Shown: positions 53,085-60,727 of the stretch, piece by piece
Layout: every line of letters starts with the position of its first letter
How positions within the stretch are numbered: the stretch's first letter is position 1
Program-made: the position numbers and the translations under genes
Notes under the pieces: generated by a model
Told to the model about the DNA's origin: nothing
The model's input: only the letters and a program-made list of their open reading frames with translations
Database searches by the model: none
Assembly: GCA_036391875.1 (NCBI GenBank)
Contig: DASVZA010000019.1
Location: 1-64,000, forward strand
Direction of reading: 5' to 3'
DNA length: 64,000 nt
Source of the DNA: Parasulfuritortus sp036391875
GTDB taxonomy: Bacteria; Pseudomonadota; Gammaproteobacteria; Burkholderiales; Thiobacillaceae

Positions 53085-53876
53085 CTAGCCGCCGGCCAGG
53101 CGCATGCCCAGCATGCCGATGGCGCCATACTCGATGCGGTCGTTGAAGAAGCTCACCGCCTCGTCCGGCTCGCGCAGGGCGGCGACGTAGAGCAACGGCA
53201 GATAGTGTTCCGGAGTGGGCACTGCCAGGCCGGCGTCGCTCGCCGCATCATCCGGGAAGGCCCAGCCGGCAAGCGCGACCAGATCGCCGGAAACCAGTGC
53301 ATCCCGGGCGGCGGCATTGAAGCGGACGGCCCAGTCGTGCGCGGCATCGGGCCGGCCCCAGTCCATGCGGGCCAGGTTGTGCACCACGTTGCCGCTGCCC
53401 AGTATCAGCACGCCCTCGTCGCGTAGCGGCTTCAAACGCCTGGCCAGGGCCAGGTGCCAGGCACCGCCTTTCCGCCCGTCCAGGCTGAGTTGCAGCACCG
53501 GTATGTCGGCATTGGGAAACAGATGGGTCAGCACCGACCAGGCACCGTGGTCGAGCCCCCAGTCCTGGTCCAGCGTCACCGGCTCGGGTGCCAGCAGCCC
53601 GGCGATCCGGCGCGCCAGGCCCGGGTCGCCGGGCGCGGGGTATTGGCATTCGGCCAGCCGGCGCGGAAAGCCGTAGAAATCGTGGATGGTTTCCGGCGAC
53701 TCCATGGCGGTCACCGCCACGCCCGCCGTCACCCAGTGGGCCGAGATGGCCAGGATGGCCTTGGGCCTCGGCAAGCCGGTCGCCAGTTCGCGCCAGGCCC
53801 GGCTATTGGCATTGTCCTCGATGGCGTTCATGGGATTGCCGTGGCCGACAAACAGGGCTGGCAGACTCTGGTTCAT
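53085..53876 (-). CDS. ygiD: YgiD/LigB-type extradiol dioxygenase-fold protein
   Basis: A 263-aa enzyme of the class III extradiol dioxygenase fold (4,5-DOPA dioxygenase family). Metal-site histidines are in FVGHGNPMNAIE, ISAHWVT and GLDHGAWSVLTHLFP, with a further His in VPTPEHYLPLLY. E. coli YgiD is a zinc-containing member active on DOPA; the natural substrate is unknown. ATG 53876 gives the family length. It faces nifB across a 258-bp gap that holds NifA sites. Confidence 0.9.
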   Translation of the reverse strand: MNQSLPALFVGHGNPMNAIEDNANSRAWRELATGLPRPKAILAISAHWVTAGVAVTAMESPETIHDFYGFPRRLAECQYPAPGDPGLARRIAGLLAPEPVTLDQDWGLDHGAWSVLTHLFPNADIPVLQLSLDGRKGGAWHLALARRLKPLRDEGVLILGSGNVVHNLARMDWGRPDAAHDWAVRFNAAARDALVSGDLVALAGWAFPDDAASDAGLAVPTPEHYLPLLYVAALREPDEAVSFFNDRIEYGAIGMLGMRLAGG

Positions 53877-53972
53877 GGACGTTTTCCCGATCGGCGAAAC
53901 ATGCCGCCAGCATACGCCGCCGGCGCGCCGGATGACATAAGCGACGCTGTGCCACAACCTCCACGAGGCCAT

Positions 53973-53988
53973 TGTCGCGTTCCCCACA
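53973..53988. promoter_or_regulatory. NifA upstream activator site 1 for nifB
   Basis: TGT-CGCGTTCCCC-ACA, an exact TGT-N10-ACA site, about 97 bp upstream of the nifB -24 element. Confidence 0.75.
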
Positions 53989-54005
53989 GGCTAGTCGTCG
54001 CGGCG

Positions 54006-54021
54006 TGTCCAGTTTGTGACA
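54006..54021. promoter_or_regulatory. NifA upstream activator site 2 for nifB
   Basis: TGT-CCAGTTTGTG-ACA, a second exact TGT-N10-ACA site 33 bp (about three helical turns) from the first, so both lie on the same DNA face. Confidence 0.75.
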
Positions 54022-54055
54022 GCGCCCCCCGACGCGCATTTAATTTTCACTTGAA

Positions 54056-54068
54056 AATCAATCTGATA
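54056..54068 (+). promoter_or_regulatory. Candidate IHF site in the nifB promoter
   Basis: AATCAATCTGATA fits WATCAA-N4-TTR with one mismatch. It sits in an AT-rich tract between the NifA sites and the sigma-54 box, where IHF bending is usual. Confidence 0.5.
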
Positions 54069-54084
54069 AACAGACAAGCCGGCT

Positions 54085-54100
54085 GGGCACGGGGTTTGCA
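54085..54100 (+). promoter_or_regulatory. Sigma-54 promoter of nifB
   Basis: GGGCACGGGGTTTGCA matches TGGCACG-N4-TTGCW except at the first base. Start point near 54112, 23 bp before the nifB GTG. Confidence 0.88.
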
Positions 54101-54134
54101 ATACCTGATGCGTATCCTTTGAGGAGGAATCATC

Positions 54135-55664
54135 GTGGATCTACCCGTACTCAACGCCGGCCAAGCACAAGCCTCGGGCGGCGGCTGCTCATCCCATTCC
54201 TGCGGCTCCACCGACGACCAGTTGTCGCACCTGCCCGAACACATCCGGGCCAAGGTCCACAACCACCCCTGCTATTCCGAGCAGGCGCACCATTACTTCG
54301 CCCGCATGCACGTCGCGGTCGCCCCGGCCTGCAACATCCAGTGCCACTACTGCAACCGAAAGTACGACTGTTCCAACGAATCCCGCCCCGGCGTGGTCTC
54401 CGAGGTGCTGACCCCGGACCAGGCCGTGAAGAAGGTCATGGCCGTCGCGGCCAACATCCCGCAGATGACCGTGCTCGGCATCGCCGGCCCCGGCGACCCG
54501 CTCGCCAACCCCGAGCGCACCTTCGCCACCTTCCGCATGCTCACCGAGAAGGCCCCCGACATCAAACTGTGCGTGTCGACCAACGGCCTGGCCCTGCCCG
54601 AGAGCGTCGAGGAACTGGCCAAGGCCAACATCGACCACGTCACCATCACGATCAACTGCGTCGATCCCGACATCGGTGCCCGGATCTATCCCTGGGTGTT
54701 CTGGAAGAACAAGCGGGTCATGGGCCGCGCCGGTGCCGAGATCCTGATCGAGCAGCAGCAGAAGGGCCTGGAGATGCTGACCGCGCGCGGCATCCTGGTG
54801 AAGGTCAACTCGGTCATGATCCCCGGCGTCAACGACGCGCACCTGGTCGAAGTGTCCAAGGTGGTCAAGGCCAAGGGCGCCTTCCTGCACAACGTCATGC
54901 CGCTGATCGCCGAGCCCGAGCACGGCACCTTCTACGGCCTGATGGGCCAGCCCAGCCCGAGCCACGACGAACTGCAGAAACTGCAGGACGCCTGCGCCGG
55001 CGACATGAACATGATGCGCCACTGCCGCCAATGCCGCGCCGACGCGGTCGGCCTGCTGGGCGAGGACCGCGGCCAGGAATTCACCATGGACAAGATCGAG
55101 GACATGGAGATCGACTACGAGGCCGCGATGGTCAAGCGGGCCGAGGTCCATGCCCAGATCGCCAAGGAACTGGAGATCAAGGACCAGGCCCGCCGTTTCA
55201 AAGAGGAACAACAACGGGCCAAGGCCGAGCTGGTTTCCATCCAGGGCCTCAAGAGCGATGCGCCGGCCACCCGGCCGGTGCTGATGGCCGTGGCCACCAA
55301 GGGCGGCGGCGTGATCAACGAGCACTTCGGCCATGCCTCCGAGTTCCTGATCTACGAAGCCTCCGCCAGCGGCGTGCGCTTCATCGGCCACCGCAAGACC
55401 ATCCCCTACTGCGAAGGCGGTGACACCTGCGGCGACGGCGAGAGCGCGCTGGACAAAACCATCCGCGAACTAGCCGGCTGCGAAGTCGTGCTCTGTTCCA
55501 AGGTCGGCTACGAACCCTGGGGGCCGCTCGAAGCGGCCGGCATCCAGCCCAACGGCGAGCACGCCATGGAGGCGATCGAAGATGCGATCGCCTCCGTGTA
55601 CGCGGAGATGCGCGCAGCCGGCAAGCTGGAACCGAAACCGGAGGCCGACCAGAAGGTCGCCTGA
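54135..55664 (+). CDS. nifB: NifB, FeMo-cofactor precursor (NifB-co) synthase
   Basis: A 509-aa radical SAM enzyme that fuses two [4Fe-4S] clusters and inserts carbide to make the 8Fe core of FeMo-co. The SAM-cluster motif CNIQCHYC is at residues 66-73, with accessory Cys in GGCSSHSCGS, YDCSNES and CRQCRAD. The C-terminal 110 residues form a NifX-like domain (GGGVINEHFGHASEFLIYE) that holds the product. The start is GTG 54135 after GAGGAGGAAT. It heads a nifB-fdx-nifO-like-fdx-fdx-nifQ-draG series. Confidence 0.97.
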   Translation: MDLPVLNAGQAQASGGGCSSHSCGSTDDQLSHLPEHIRAKVHNHPCYSEQAHHYFARMHVAVAPACNIQCHYCNRKYDCSNESRPGVVSEVLTPDQAVKKVMAVAANIPQMTVLGIAGPGDPLANPERTFATFRMLTEKAPDIKLCVSTNGLALPESVEELAKANIDHVTITINCVDPDIGARIYPWVFWKNKRVMGRAGAEILIEQQQKGLEMLTARGILVKVNSVMIPGVNDAHLVEVSKVVKAKGAFLHNVMPLIAEPEHGTFYGLMGQPSPSHDELQKLQDACAGDMNMMRHCRQCRADAVGLLGEDRGQEFTMDKIEDMEIDYEAAMVKRAEVHAQIAKELEIKDQARRFKEEQQRAKAELVSIQGLKSDAPATRPVLMAVATKGGGVINEHFGHASEFLIYEASASGVRFIGHRKTIPYCEGGDTCGDGESALDKTIRELAGCEVVLCSKVGYEPWGPLEAAGIQPNGEHAMEAIEDAIASVYAEMRAAGKLEPKPEADQKVA

Positions 55665-55678
55665 TGCGAAACCTGCAT

Positions 55679-55741
55679 GTCGTCCCCGCGCAGGCGGGGA
55701 CCCAGACCATAAGACTGGATTCCCGCCTGCGCGGGAATGAC
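55679..55741. repeat. REP-like doublet between nifB and the ferredoxin gene
   Basis: Units at 55679-55705 (GTCGTCCCCGCGCAGGCGGGG type) and 55715-55741 (CTGGATTCCCGCCTGCGCGGG type) in opposite orientation, the same element as at 24755 and 25118. It may form stem-loops in the nif mRNA. Confidence 0.85.
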
Positions 55742-55767
55742 AAAACCTAGACCAGAGGAGTTTTGTC

Positions 55768-56076
55768 ATGGCACTGGAAATCATCGAGTCCTGCGTCAAC
55801 TGCTACGCCTGCGAACCGCTGTGCCCCAACCAGGCCATCTACCAGGCCTCGCCCCACTTCCTGATCGACCCGGACAAGTGCACCGAATGCATCGGCGACT
55901 ACATGGACGCCCAGTGCGCCAGCATCTGTCCGATCGAGGGCGCCATCCTCGACGAGCTGGGCGCGGCCGTGAATCCGCCCGGCTCGCTGACCGGCATCTC
56001 CCTGAAGATGCTGGCCAAGTACCAGGCCGCGGTCGAGGCCACCTACCAGGCTGCCATGGAGGCCAAGACCGCCTGA
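55768..56076 (+). CDS. 2[4Fe-4S] ferredoxin of the nifB operon
   Basis: A 102-aa ferredoxin with two cluster motifs, CVNCYACEPLCP and CTECIGDYMDAQCASICP. The second has the six-residue insertion of Allochromatium-type ferredoxins. Such nifB-linked ferredoxins (FdxN) reduce NifB or nitrogenase reductase. The C-terminal helix (KYQAAVEATYQAAMEAKTA) is usual for the group. The ribosome site is CAGAGGAG. Confidence 0.93.
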   Translation: MALEIIESCVNCYACEPLCPNQAIYQASPHFLIDPDKCTECIGDYMDAQCASICPIEGAILDELGAAVNPPGSLTGISLKMLAKYQAAVEATYQAAMEAKTA

Positions 56077-56081
56077 CCATC

Positions 56082-56510
56082 ATGGCTACCGTCGTCTTCT
56101 ACGAAAAACCGGGCTGCGCCAACAACACCAGACAGAAGGTGCTGCTGGCCGCCGCTGGCCATACGGTCTGGGCCAAGAACCTGCTGATGGAACGCTGGAC
56201 CGCTGCCCGGCTGCGGCCCTTCTTCGGCAATCTGCCGGTGGCCCAGTGGTTCAACCCGAGTGCGCCCCGGGTGCGCGACGGCGAGGTAGACCCGGCCCGG
56301 CTGACCGAGACCGAGGCCCTGCTGCTGATGATGGCGGATCCCCTGCTGATCCGGCGGCCGCTGATGGAGGTGGACGGCGAATGCCGGGCCGGCTTCGATC
56401 AGACTGCGGTCGATGCCTGGATCGGCCTGGCCAGCAAGGCGGGCGCCGGCGACCTGGAAACCTGTCCCCGACCGCAGCGCGCCACCCTCTGCGCCACGCC
56501 ATCCGACTGA
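56082..56510 (+). CDS. ArsC-like nitrogenase-associated protein (NifO type)
   Basis: A 142-aa thioredoxin-fold protein of the ArsC/Spx superfamily, nitrogenase-associated branch. The N-terminus VVFYEKPGCANNTRQKVLL keeps one Cys, in Cys-x2-N rather than CxxC. GNLPVAQWFNPSAPRVRDGE and ADPLLIRRPLMEVDGE are typical. NifO in Azotobacter affects molybdenum and nitrate use. It lies 5 bp after the ferredoxin gene. Confidence 0.85.
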   Translation: MATVVFYEKPGCANNTRQKVLLAAAGHTVWAKNLLMERWTAARLRPFFGNLPVAQWFNPSAPRVRDGEVDPARLTETEALLLMMADPLLIRRPLMEVDGECRAGFDQTAVDAWIGLASKAGAGDLETCPRPQRATLCATPSD

Positions 56511-56523
56511 ACGAGAGGAAACC

Positions 56524-56811
56524 ATGCCCAAGGCCAACGTCACCTTCGAAGACATCGGCGTCACCATCACCGTGCCGGCCGGCTCCCGGCTCATCGAGAT
56601 CTCGGAAAAGGTCGGCGCCGGCATCACCTACGGCTGCCGGGAAGGCGAATGCGCCACCTGCATGATGAAGATCGTCTCGGGCATGGAAAACCTGTCGGAG
56701 CGCTCGGTGCTGGAAGACCAGGTATTGAAGGAAAACATGGCCGGGCGCGACCAGCGCCTCGCCTGCCAGGCCCAGGTGCTCGGCGGCGACGTGGTGGTGC
56801 GCCCCGGCTGA
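56524..56811 (+). CDS. [2Fe-2S] ferredoxin, nif-linked, short form
   Basis: A 95-aa plant-type ferredoxin with cluster Cys in YGCREGECATCMMKI and the fourth in LACQAQVLGG. The fold starts with a beta-grasp VTFEDIGVTITVPAGSRLIE. GAGAGGAAACC precedes ATG 56524. It should carry electrons to nitrogenase or FeMo-co synthesis. It is paired with a second, longer ferredoxin downstream. Confidence 0.92.
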   Translation: MPKANVTFEDIGVTITVPAGSRLIEISEKVGAGITYGCREGECATCMMKIVSGMENLSERSVLEDQVLKENMAGRDQRLACQAQVLGGDVVVRPG

Positions 56812-56875
56812 CCAGGAAGTGAAGAGAGAGGAACCGAAACAATGCAAACCGTAGCCATCCTCAGGAGCGTCTGAC

Positions 56876-57235
56876 ATGCCCAACATCACCTTTTCCAGCC
56901 CTCTGCACAAGGACAAGACCATCTATGCCGTGGCCGGCAGCCACACCAAGAGCCTGCTCACCCTGGCCAAGGAACACCACATCCCGATCGACTTTTCCTG
57001 CCAGGACGGCGAATGCGGCACCTGCCTGATCAAGGTCACCAACCTGTCCCGCAAGGGCCCCATGGGCGGCCCGCTGACCGAGCGCGAGATCAAGGTGCTG
57101 AAGGACATGGGCAAGATCACCCAGGCCGAAATCGACGCCATGCGGGTGGACGATACCGTGCACACGTCCTGGCGCCTGGCCTGCCAGATGGTCCTGCGCG
57201 ACGAGGACATCCTGGTGGAGTATCCCAGCCGCTGA
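56876..57235 (+). CDS. [2Fe-2S] ferredoxin, nif-linked, longer form
   Basis: A 119-aa plant-type ferredoxin. Cluster Cys are in FSCQDGECGTCLIKV and RLACQMVLRDED. A 35-residue insert (NLSRKGPMGGPLTEREIKVL onward) between the third and fourth Cys marks the FdxB/FdxD-like nif group. It belongs to the nifB operon. A 10-codon frame lies just upstream (56842-56874) but is not supported as a gene. Confidence 0.92.
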   Translation: MPNITFSSPLHKDKTIYAVAGSHTKSLLTLAKEHHIPIDFSCQDGECGTCLIKVTNLSRKGPMGGPLTEREIKVLKDMGKITQAEIDAMRVDDTVHTSWRLACQMVLRDEDILVEYPSR

Positions 57236-57262
57236 CACCGACTGTTCGCCACGGAGGCCGAC

Positions 57263-57847
57263 ATGAACTGCATCGCCCTGGCAATCGACGATCTCGAAAA
57301 GGAGGCCGGCCTCTACGGCCGCTTGATGCACGCTGCCGCCGGCCTCGCCAACGACGAACTGTTCGCCCGGATGCTGACCGGCCAGGCCGCCGGCAACGGC
57401 GTGTTGCCGCCCGGCCTGGGCCTCTATCCGGACACCTACGCCAGACTGCTGGCCCGGCATTTCCCCGGGGTCGACCTGGCCGGCGAACTGCCCGCCCCGC
57501 GCCGGCCCGAGGAACGCCGCCTGACCGAACGCCAGGACCTGATCGACCTGCTCCTCGACCACCGTGCCATCGCCGATCCGTCCGAGGTCTGGATGGCCGA
57601 GATCGTGGCCGCGGCCTGCATGGGCGCCGACCATCTGTGGCAGGACCTCGGCCTCTGGTCGCGGGCCGACCTGTCGCGCCTGATGTCGGACAACTTCCCC
57701 CACATGGCGGCCAAGAACGACCGCGACATGAAATGGAAGAAATTCCTCTACCGCCAGCTCTGCGAGCGAGAAGGGGTGTACCTGTGTCCGGCGCCGTCCT
57801 GCCAGGTATGCGCCGACTACGCCAAGTGCTTCGCCCCGGAGGAATGA
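57263..57847 (+). CDS. nifQ: NifQ, molybdenum donor for FeMo-cofactor
   Basis: A 194-aa protein with the NifQ signature C-x4-C-x2-C-x5-C at the C-terminus (CPAPSCQVCADYAKC), which holds a Mo-Fe-S cluster passed to NifEN. Upstream family blocks are LYPDTYARLLARHFPG and MAAKNDRDMKWKKFLYRQL. CGGAGG precedes ATG 57263. It overlaps draG through ATGA at 57844-57847. Confidence 0.95.
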   Translation: MNCIALAIDDLEKEAGLYGRLMHAAAGLANDELFARMLTGQAAGNGVLPPGLGLYPDTYARLLARHFPGVDLAGELPAPRRPEERRLTERQDLIDLLLDHRAIADPSEVWMAEIVAAACMGADHLWQDLGLWSRADLSRLMSDNFPHMAAKNDRDMKWKKFLYRQLCEREGVYLCPAPSCQVCADYAKCFAPEE

Positions 57848-58722
57848 CCGGCCTGCTCGACCGCGCCACGGCGGCCTACCTGGGATTGGCCGTCGGCGAC
57901 GCGCTGGGCGCCACGGTCGAATTCATGACGCCGCGCGAGATCGCGGCCCAATACACGGTCCACGACACGATGCGCGGCGGCGGCTGGCTGCGGCTCAGGC
58001 CGGGCCAGGTCACCGACGACACCACCATGGCCCTGGCACTGGGCCAGGCCATCCTGGACGAGGGTACGGTCACGGCCGACGGCGCCGCGCGCGCCTTCGA
58101 CGCCTGGATGCGGGCCAAGCCGGTCGACATCGGCAACACCGTGCGGCGCGGTATCCTGCGCTACCGCCGGACCGGCGAGACCGAGACCCCGGAAAACGAC
58201 CAGGATGCCGGCAACGGTGCAGCCATGCGTGTGCTGCCGGTGGCCCTGGCCACCCTGGAACGGTCCGAGGAGGAAGTGCGCCGGGCCTGCCGCCTGCAGG
58301 CCCACGTCACCCATAACTGCATCCTGTCCGACGACGCCACCGAGACCCTGGCCCTGATGCTGCGCGACGCCCTGTTCGGCGCCGACCGGATCCGCCTGCT
58401 GCACGAACGGGCCCACCCGCTGGCCAGACGGCACCCGGAATTCACCTTCCGCGCCGTGCGCCAGCAGGCCAACCCGAGCGGCTATGTGGCGGACACGGTG
58501 CGCGCCGTGTTCCAGGCCTTTTTCGATACCGATACCTTCGAGGATTGTCTGGTCGACGTGGTCAACCGGGGCGGCGACGCCGACACCACCGGGGCCATCG
58601 CCGGCATGCTGGCCGGCGCGGTGCACGGCTTGAAGTCGATCCCGCCGCGCTGGCTGGAGGCGCTCGACCCGGCCATCCGCCAGGCCTGCACGACCCAGGC
58701 GGCGGCCCTGATCGCGGCCTGA
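57844..58722 (+). CDS. draG: DraG-type ADP-ribosylglycohydrolase
   Basis: A 292-aa dinuclear-Mn hydrolase that removes ADP-ribose from an Arg of NifH and so reactivates nitrogenase reductase. Metal ligands are visible in GQVTDDTTMALAL near residue 58 and in GGDADTTGAIAGMLAGA near 240; NDQDAGNGAAMR and HVTHNCILSDDATE are also family blocks. The partner transferase gene draT is not in the window. Coupled to nifQ. Confidence 0.93.
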   Translation: MTGLLDRATAAYLGLAVGDALGATVEFMTPREIAAQYTVHDTMRGGGWLRLRPGQVTDDTTMALALGQAILDEGTVTADGAARAFDAWMRAKPVDIGNTVRRGILRYRRTGETETPENDQDAGNGAAMRVLPVALATLERSEEEVRRACRLQAHVTHNCILSDDATETLALMLRDALFGADRIRLLHERAHPLARRHPEFTFRAVRQQANPSGYVADTVRAVFQAFFDTDTFEDCLVDVVNRGGDADTTGAIAGMLAGAVHGLKSIPPRWLEALDPAIRQACTTQAAALIAA

Positions 58723-58723
58723 A

Positions 58724-59491
58724 TCAGGGTTTCTTGCTGCGCGGCAAGGACTCGACCCGGCCACTCTCGGCCGGCGCGGCGGCTGGCAGGACCTCCCTGG
58801 CGCCCGCCAACTCGTGCCGGTCCAGGCGCGCCAGGGCGACCACCAGACCGATCGTGGCCAGGACCAGGAAGACTGGGCCGAACAACCAGAACACCAGCGG
58901 GATCGCGAACAGAAATGCGCGCATGCCGACGGCGATCAGGTTGCCGGCCTGGATCAGGCGGTTGGCCACGCTTTCCGGCGACAGCGCCGGGTGATTGCGG
59001 TAGGCCTCGGCCGGCACGTTGAGCATGAACAGGACGTGGGTCGCCAGGCGCATCGACATCGCGTAGGCGAAGAAGGCGATGATGAAGTCGACCAGCAGGC
59101 AGAGCACCTTGAGGATCCACAGTTCGGCTGAATGGGAGCCGAACAGGCCCAGGCTGTGCCAACTGCGGGTGATGTTGTCGGCCTGGCCGGACAGGGTCAG
59201 GGTGCCGATGATCAGCACCGAGGCGGTCGACGCCATCATGATGCTGACCATGATGAAGTTGCGCAGGGTCTGGACCGCCATGATGTCCGTGCCCGGGTCG
59301 GTCATCACGTGCTCAACCCAGTAGCGGCGGGCCAGGGCGTTCACGGCGTGGATGGAATAGGTCGGATCCTTGCGGACCTGGCTGCGCAGGTGCAGATAGT
59401 AGGCGGCCACCAGCAGCGCGCTGAAGACCAGCGCCAATCCGTCGGCGGCGAATTCCTCCAGCCAGGCGAGGATGGGCTGCGCCTCAGTCAC
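58724..59491 (-). CDS. DUF599 membrane protein
   Basis: A 255-aa inner-membrane protein with four or five membrane segments (LALVFSALLVAAYYLHL, FIMVSIMMASTASVLIIGTL, WILKVLCLLVDFIIAFFAYA, FLFAIPLVFWLFGPVFLVLA). The DUF599 pattern is present (NALARRYWVEHVM, QTLRNFIMVSIMMASTA). Function unknown. It converges on draG with a single base between, and no terminator is visible there. Confidence 0.85.
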   Translation of the reverse strand: MTEAQPILAWLEEFAADGLALVFSALLVAAYYLHLRSQVRKDPTYSIHAVNALARRYWVEHVMTDPGTDIMAVQTLRNFIMVSIMMASTASVLIIGTLTLSGQADNITRSWHSLGLFGSHSAELWILKVLCLLVDFIIAFFAYAMSMRLATHVLFMLNVPAEAYRNHPALSPESVANRLIQAGNLIAVGMRAFLFAIPLVFWLFGPVFLVLATIGLVVALARLDRHELAGAREVLPAAAPAESGRVESLPRSKKP

Positions 59492-59602
59492 AAAACACTC
59501 CCTACGGTAGGCAGGGCGACGGCCAGACTGAATTGGGCATGGTCGGGGGCGAAGGGCTTCATGCCCTCATTATGGCATTCTGCGCCGGCCCCGCAGTCGG
59601 CT

Positions 59603-60445
59603 TTACTTGGCCGCTGCGGCGAGTTGGCGCCAGCGCTTGGCTTGGTCCGGGTCGGGCGTCAGGCCGAGTTCGCCCTTGTCGTAGGCGTCGGCCAGGGTGG
59701 CCATGGCGACCGGATTGCCATGTCCGGCCGACATCTTCAGCCAGCCCAGGGCCTGTTTCGGGTCGGCCTCGACGCCCCAGGCACCGTCCCGATAGTGCAT
59801 GGCGAGCTGGTACTGGGCTACGTTGTCTCCGGCCAGGGCCCGTGCCTTCAGGCTGCCGACCGACTGGCCGCTTTCGGTCGCCCGGTCGAACAGGCCGGAC
59901 AAGCGGGCCAGGATGCCGGGATTGCCGTTTTGCTCATCGCCGGCGGTCGGCTGGTCGACGCCGAGCAGCTGCCTCGCCTGCGAATCGCCCTGGGCGGCGG
60001 CGCGGTTCAGCATGCGGCGGCCTTCCATTTGCTGGGCCGGCACTGACGAGGCCAGCAGGGCGGCGCCCAGTTCGGCCTCGGCGTGATGGTTGCCGGCCTG
60101 GACCGCTTGCTGCCACCAGTGCTGCGCCTTGGCCGCGTTCCGGTCGACGCCGTCGCCCTGGTCATAGGCATCGCCCAGCAGGGCTTCGGCATCCGCCGCA
60201 CCGGCGTGGGCGGCCCGGCGCAGCCATTGGACAGCGGCCTGATGGTCGACCGGCAGCCCCAGACGGCCATCGCGATAATCAAGTGCCAATTGCAGTTCCG
60301 CGGCCGGCTCGCCGTTCAAGGCCTGCTGCCGGAGCTGCTGCTGGTCGGCGAGGGTAGAATTGGCATGGGGGCCGAACACGATCACGGCGATGCCGGCCGC
60401 CACCAGTCCGGCCATCAGCATGGGCATGCGGGACTGTCTGGCCAT
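59603..60445 (-). CDS. Sel1-repeat (TPR-like) protein
   Basis: A 280-aa protein with one N-terminal membrane segment or signal (MLMAGLVAAGIAVIVFG) and four or more Sel1-like repeats, e.g. ALDYRDGRLGLPVDHQAAVQ, LGDAYDQGDGVDRNAAKAQH, MHYRDGAWGVEADPKQALGW and LADAYDKGELGLTPDPDQAK. Such solenoids bind partner proteins, often in envelope regulation. ATG 60445 follows GAGGTGG; a longer frame to 60577 is less likely. No partner is evident. Confidence 0.85.
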   Translation of the reverse strand: MARQSRMPMLMAGLVAAGIAVIVFGPHANSTLADQQQLRQQALNGEPAAELQLALDYRDGRLGLPVDHQAAVQWLRRAAHAGAADAEALLGDAYDQGDGVDRNAAKAQHWWQQAVQAGNHHAEAELGAALLASSVPAQQMEGRRMLNRAAAQGDSQARQLLGVDQPTAGDEQNGNPGILARLSGLFDRATESGQSVGSLKARALAGDNVAQYQLAMHYRDGAWGVEADPKQALGWLKMSAGHGNPVAMATLADAYDKGELGLTPDPDQAKRWRQLAAAAK

Positions 60446-60727
60446 CGTCGTCCACCTCGTCGTTTCACTGCCGTAGGACGGTTCCCGGTCCGACTCCGTG
60501 GCGACAAAACAGGACACGGGGGACTGCAGCAAGGCGCGGACGGGGGAAAAAAGACGCATTTTTTGACCTTCGTTCATTACTTTTGGTTAAGCTTCGCCTG
60601 AAGCCCCAGCAAGAGCCGGACCAAAGCCCGAACAGGCAAAATTAACCATTAATATTCATGAAGTTGCATAAACCACTCCGCCGCCAGCCGGCGCCCGCCG
60701 ACTACACGTCTCGTTGGAACCCGCAAA

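Noticed and set aside
56842..56874. Ten-codon frame before the second [2Fe-2S] ferredoxin
   Set aside because: A weak ribosome site is present, but the length and composition give no support. It could be a leader, which sequence alone cannot show.
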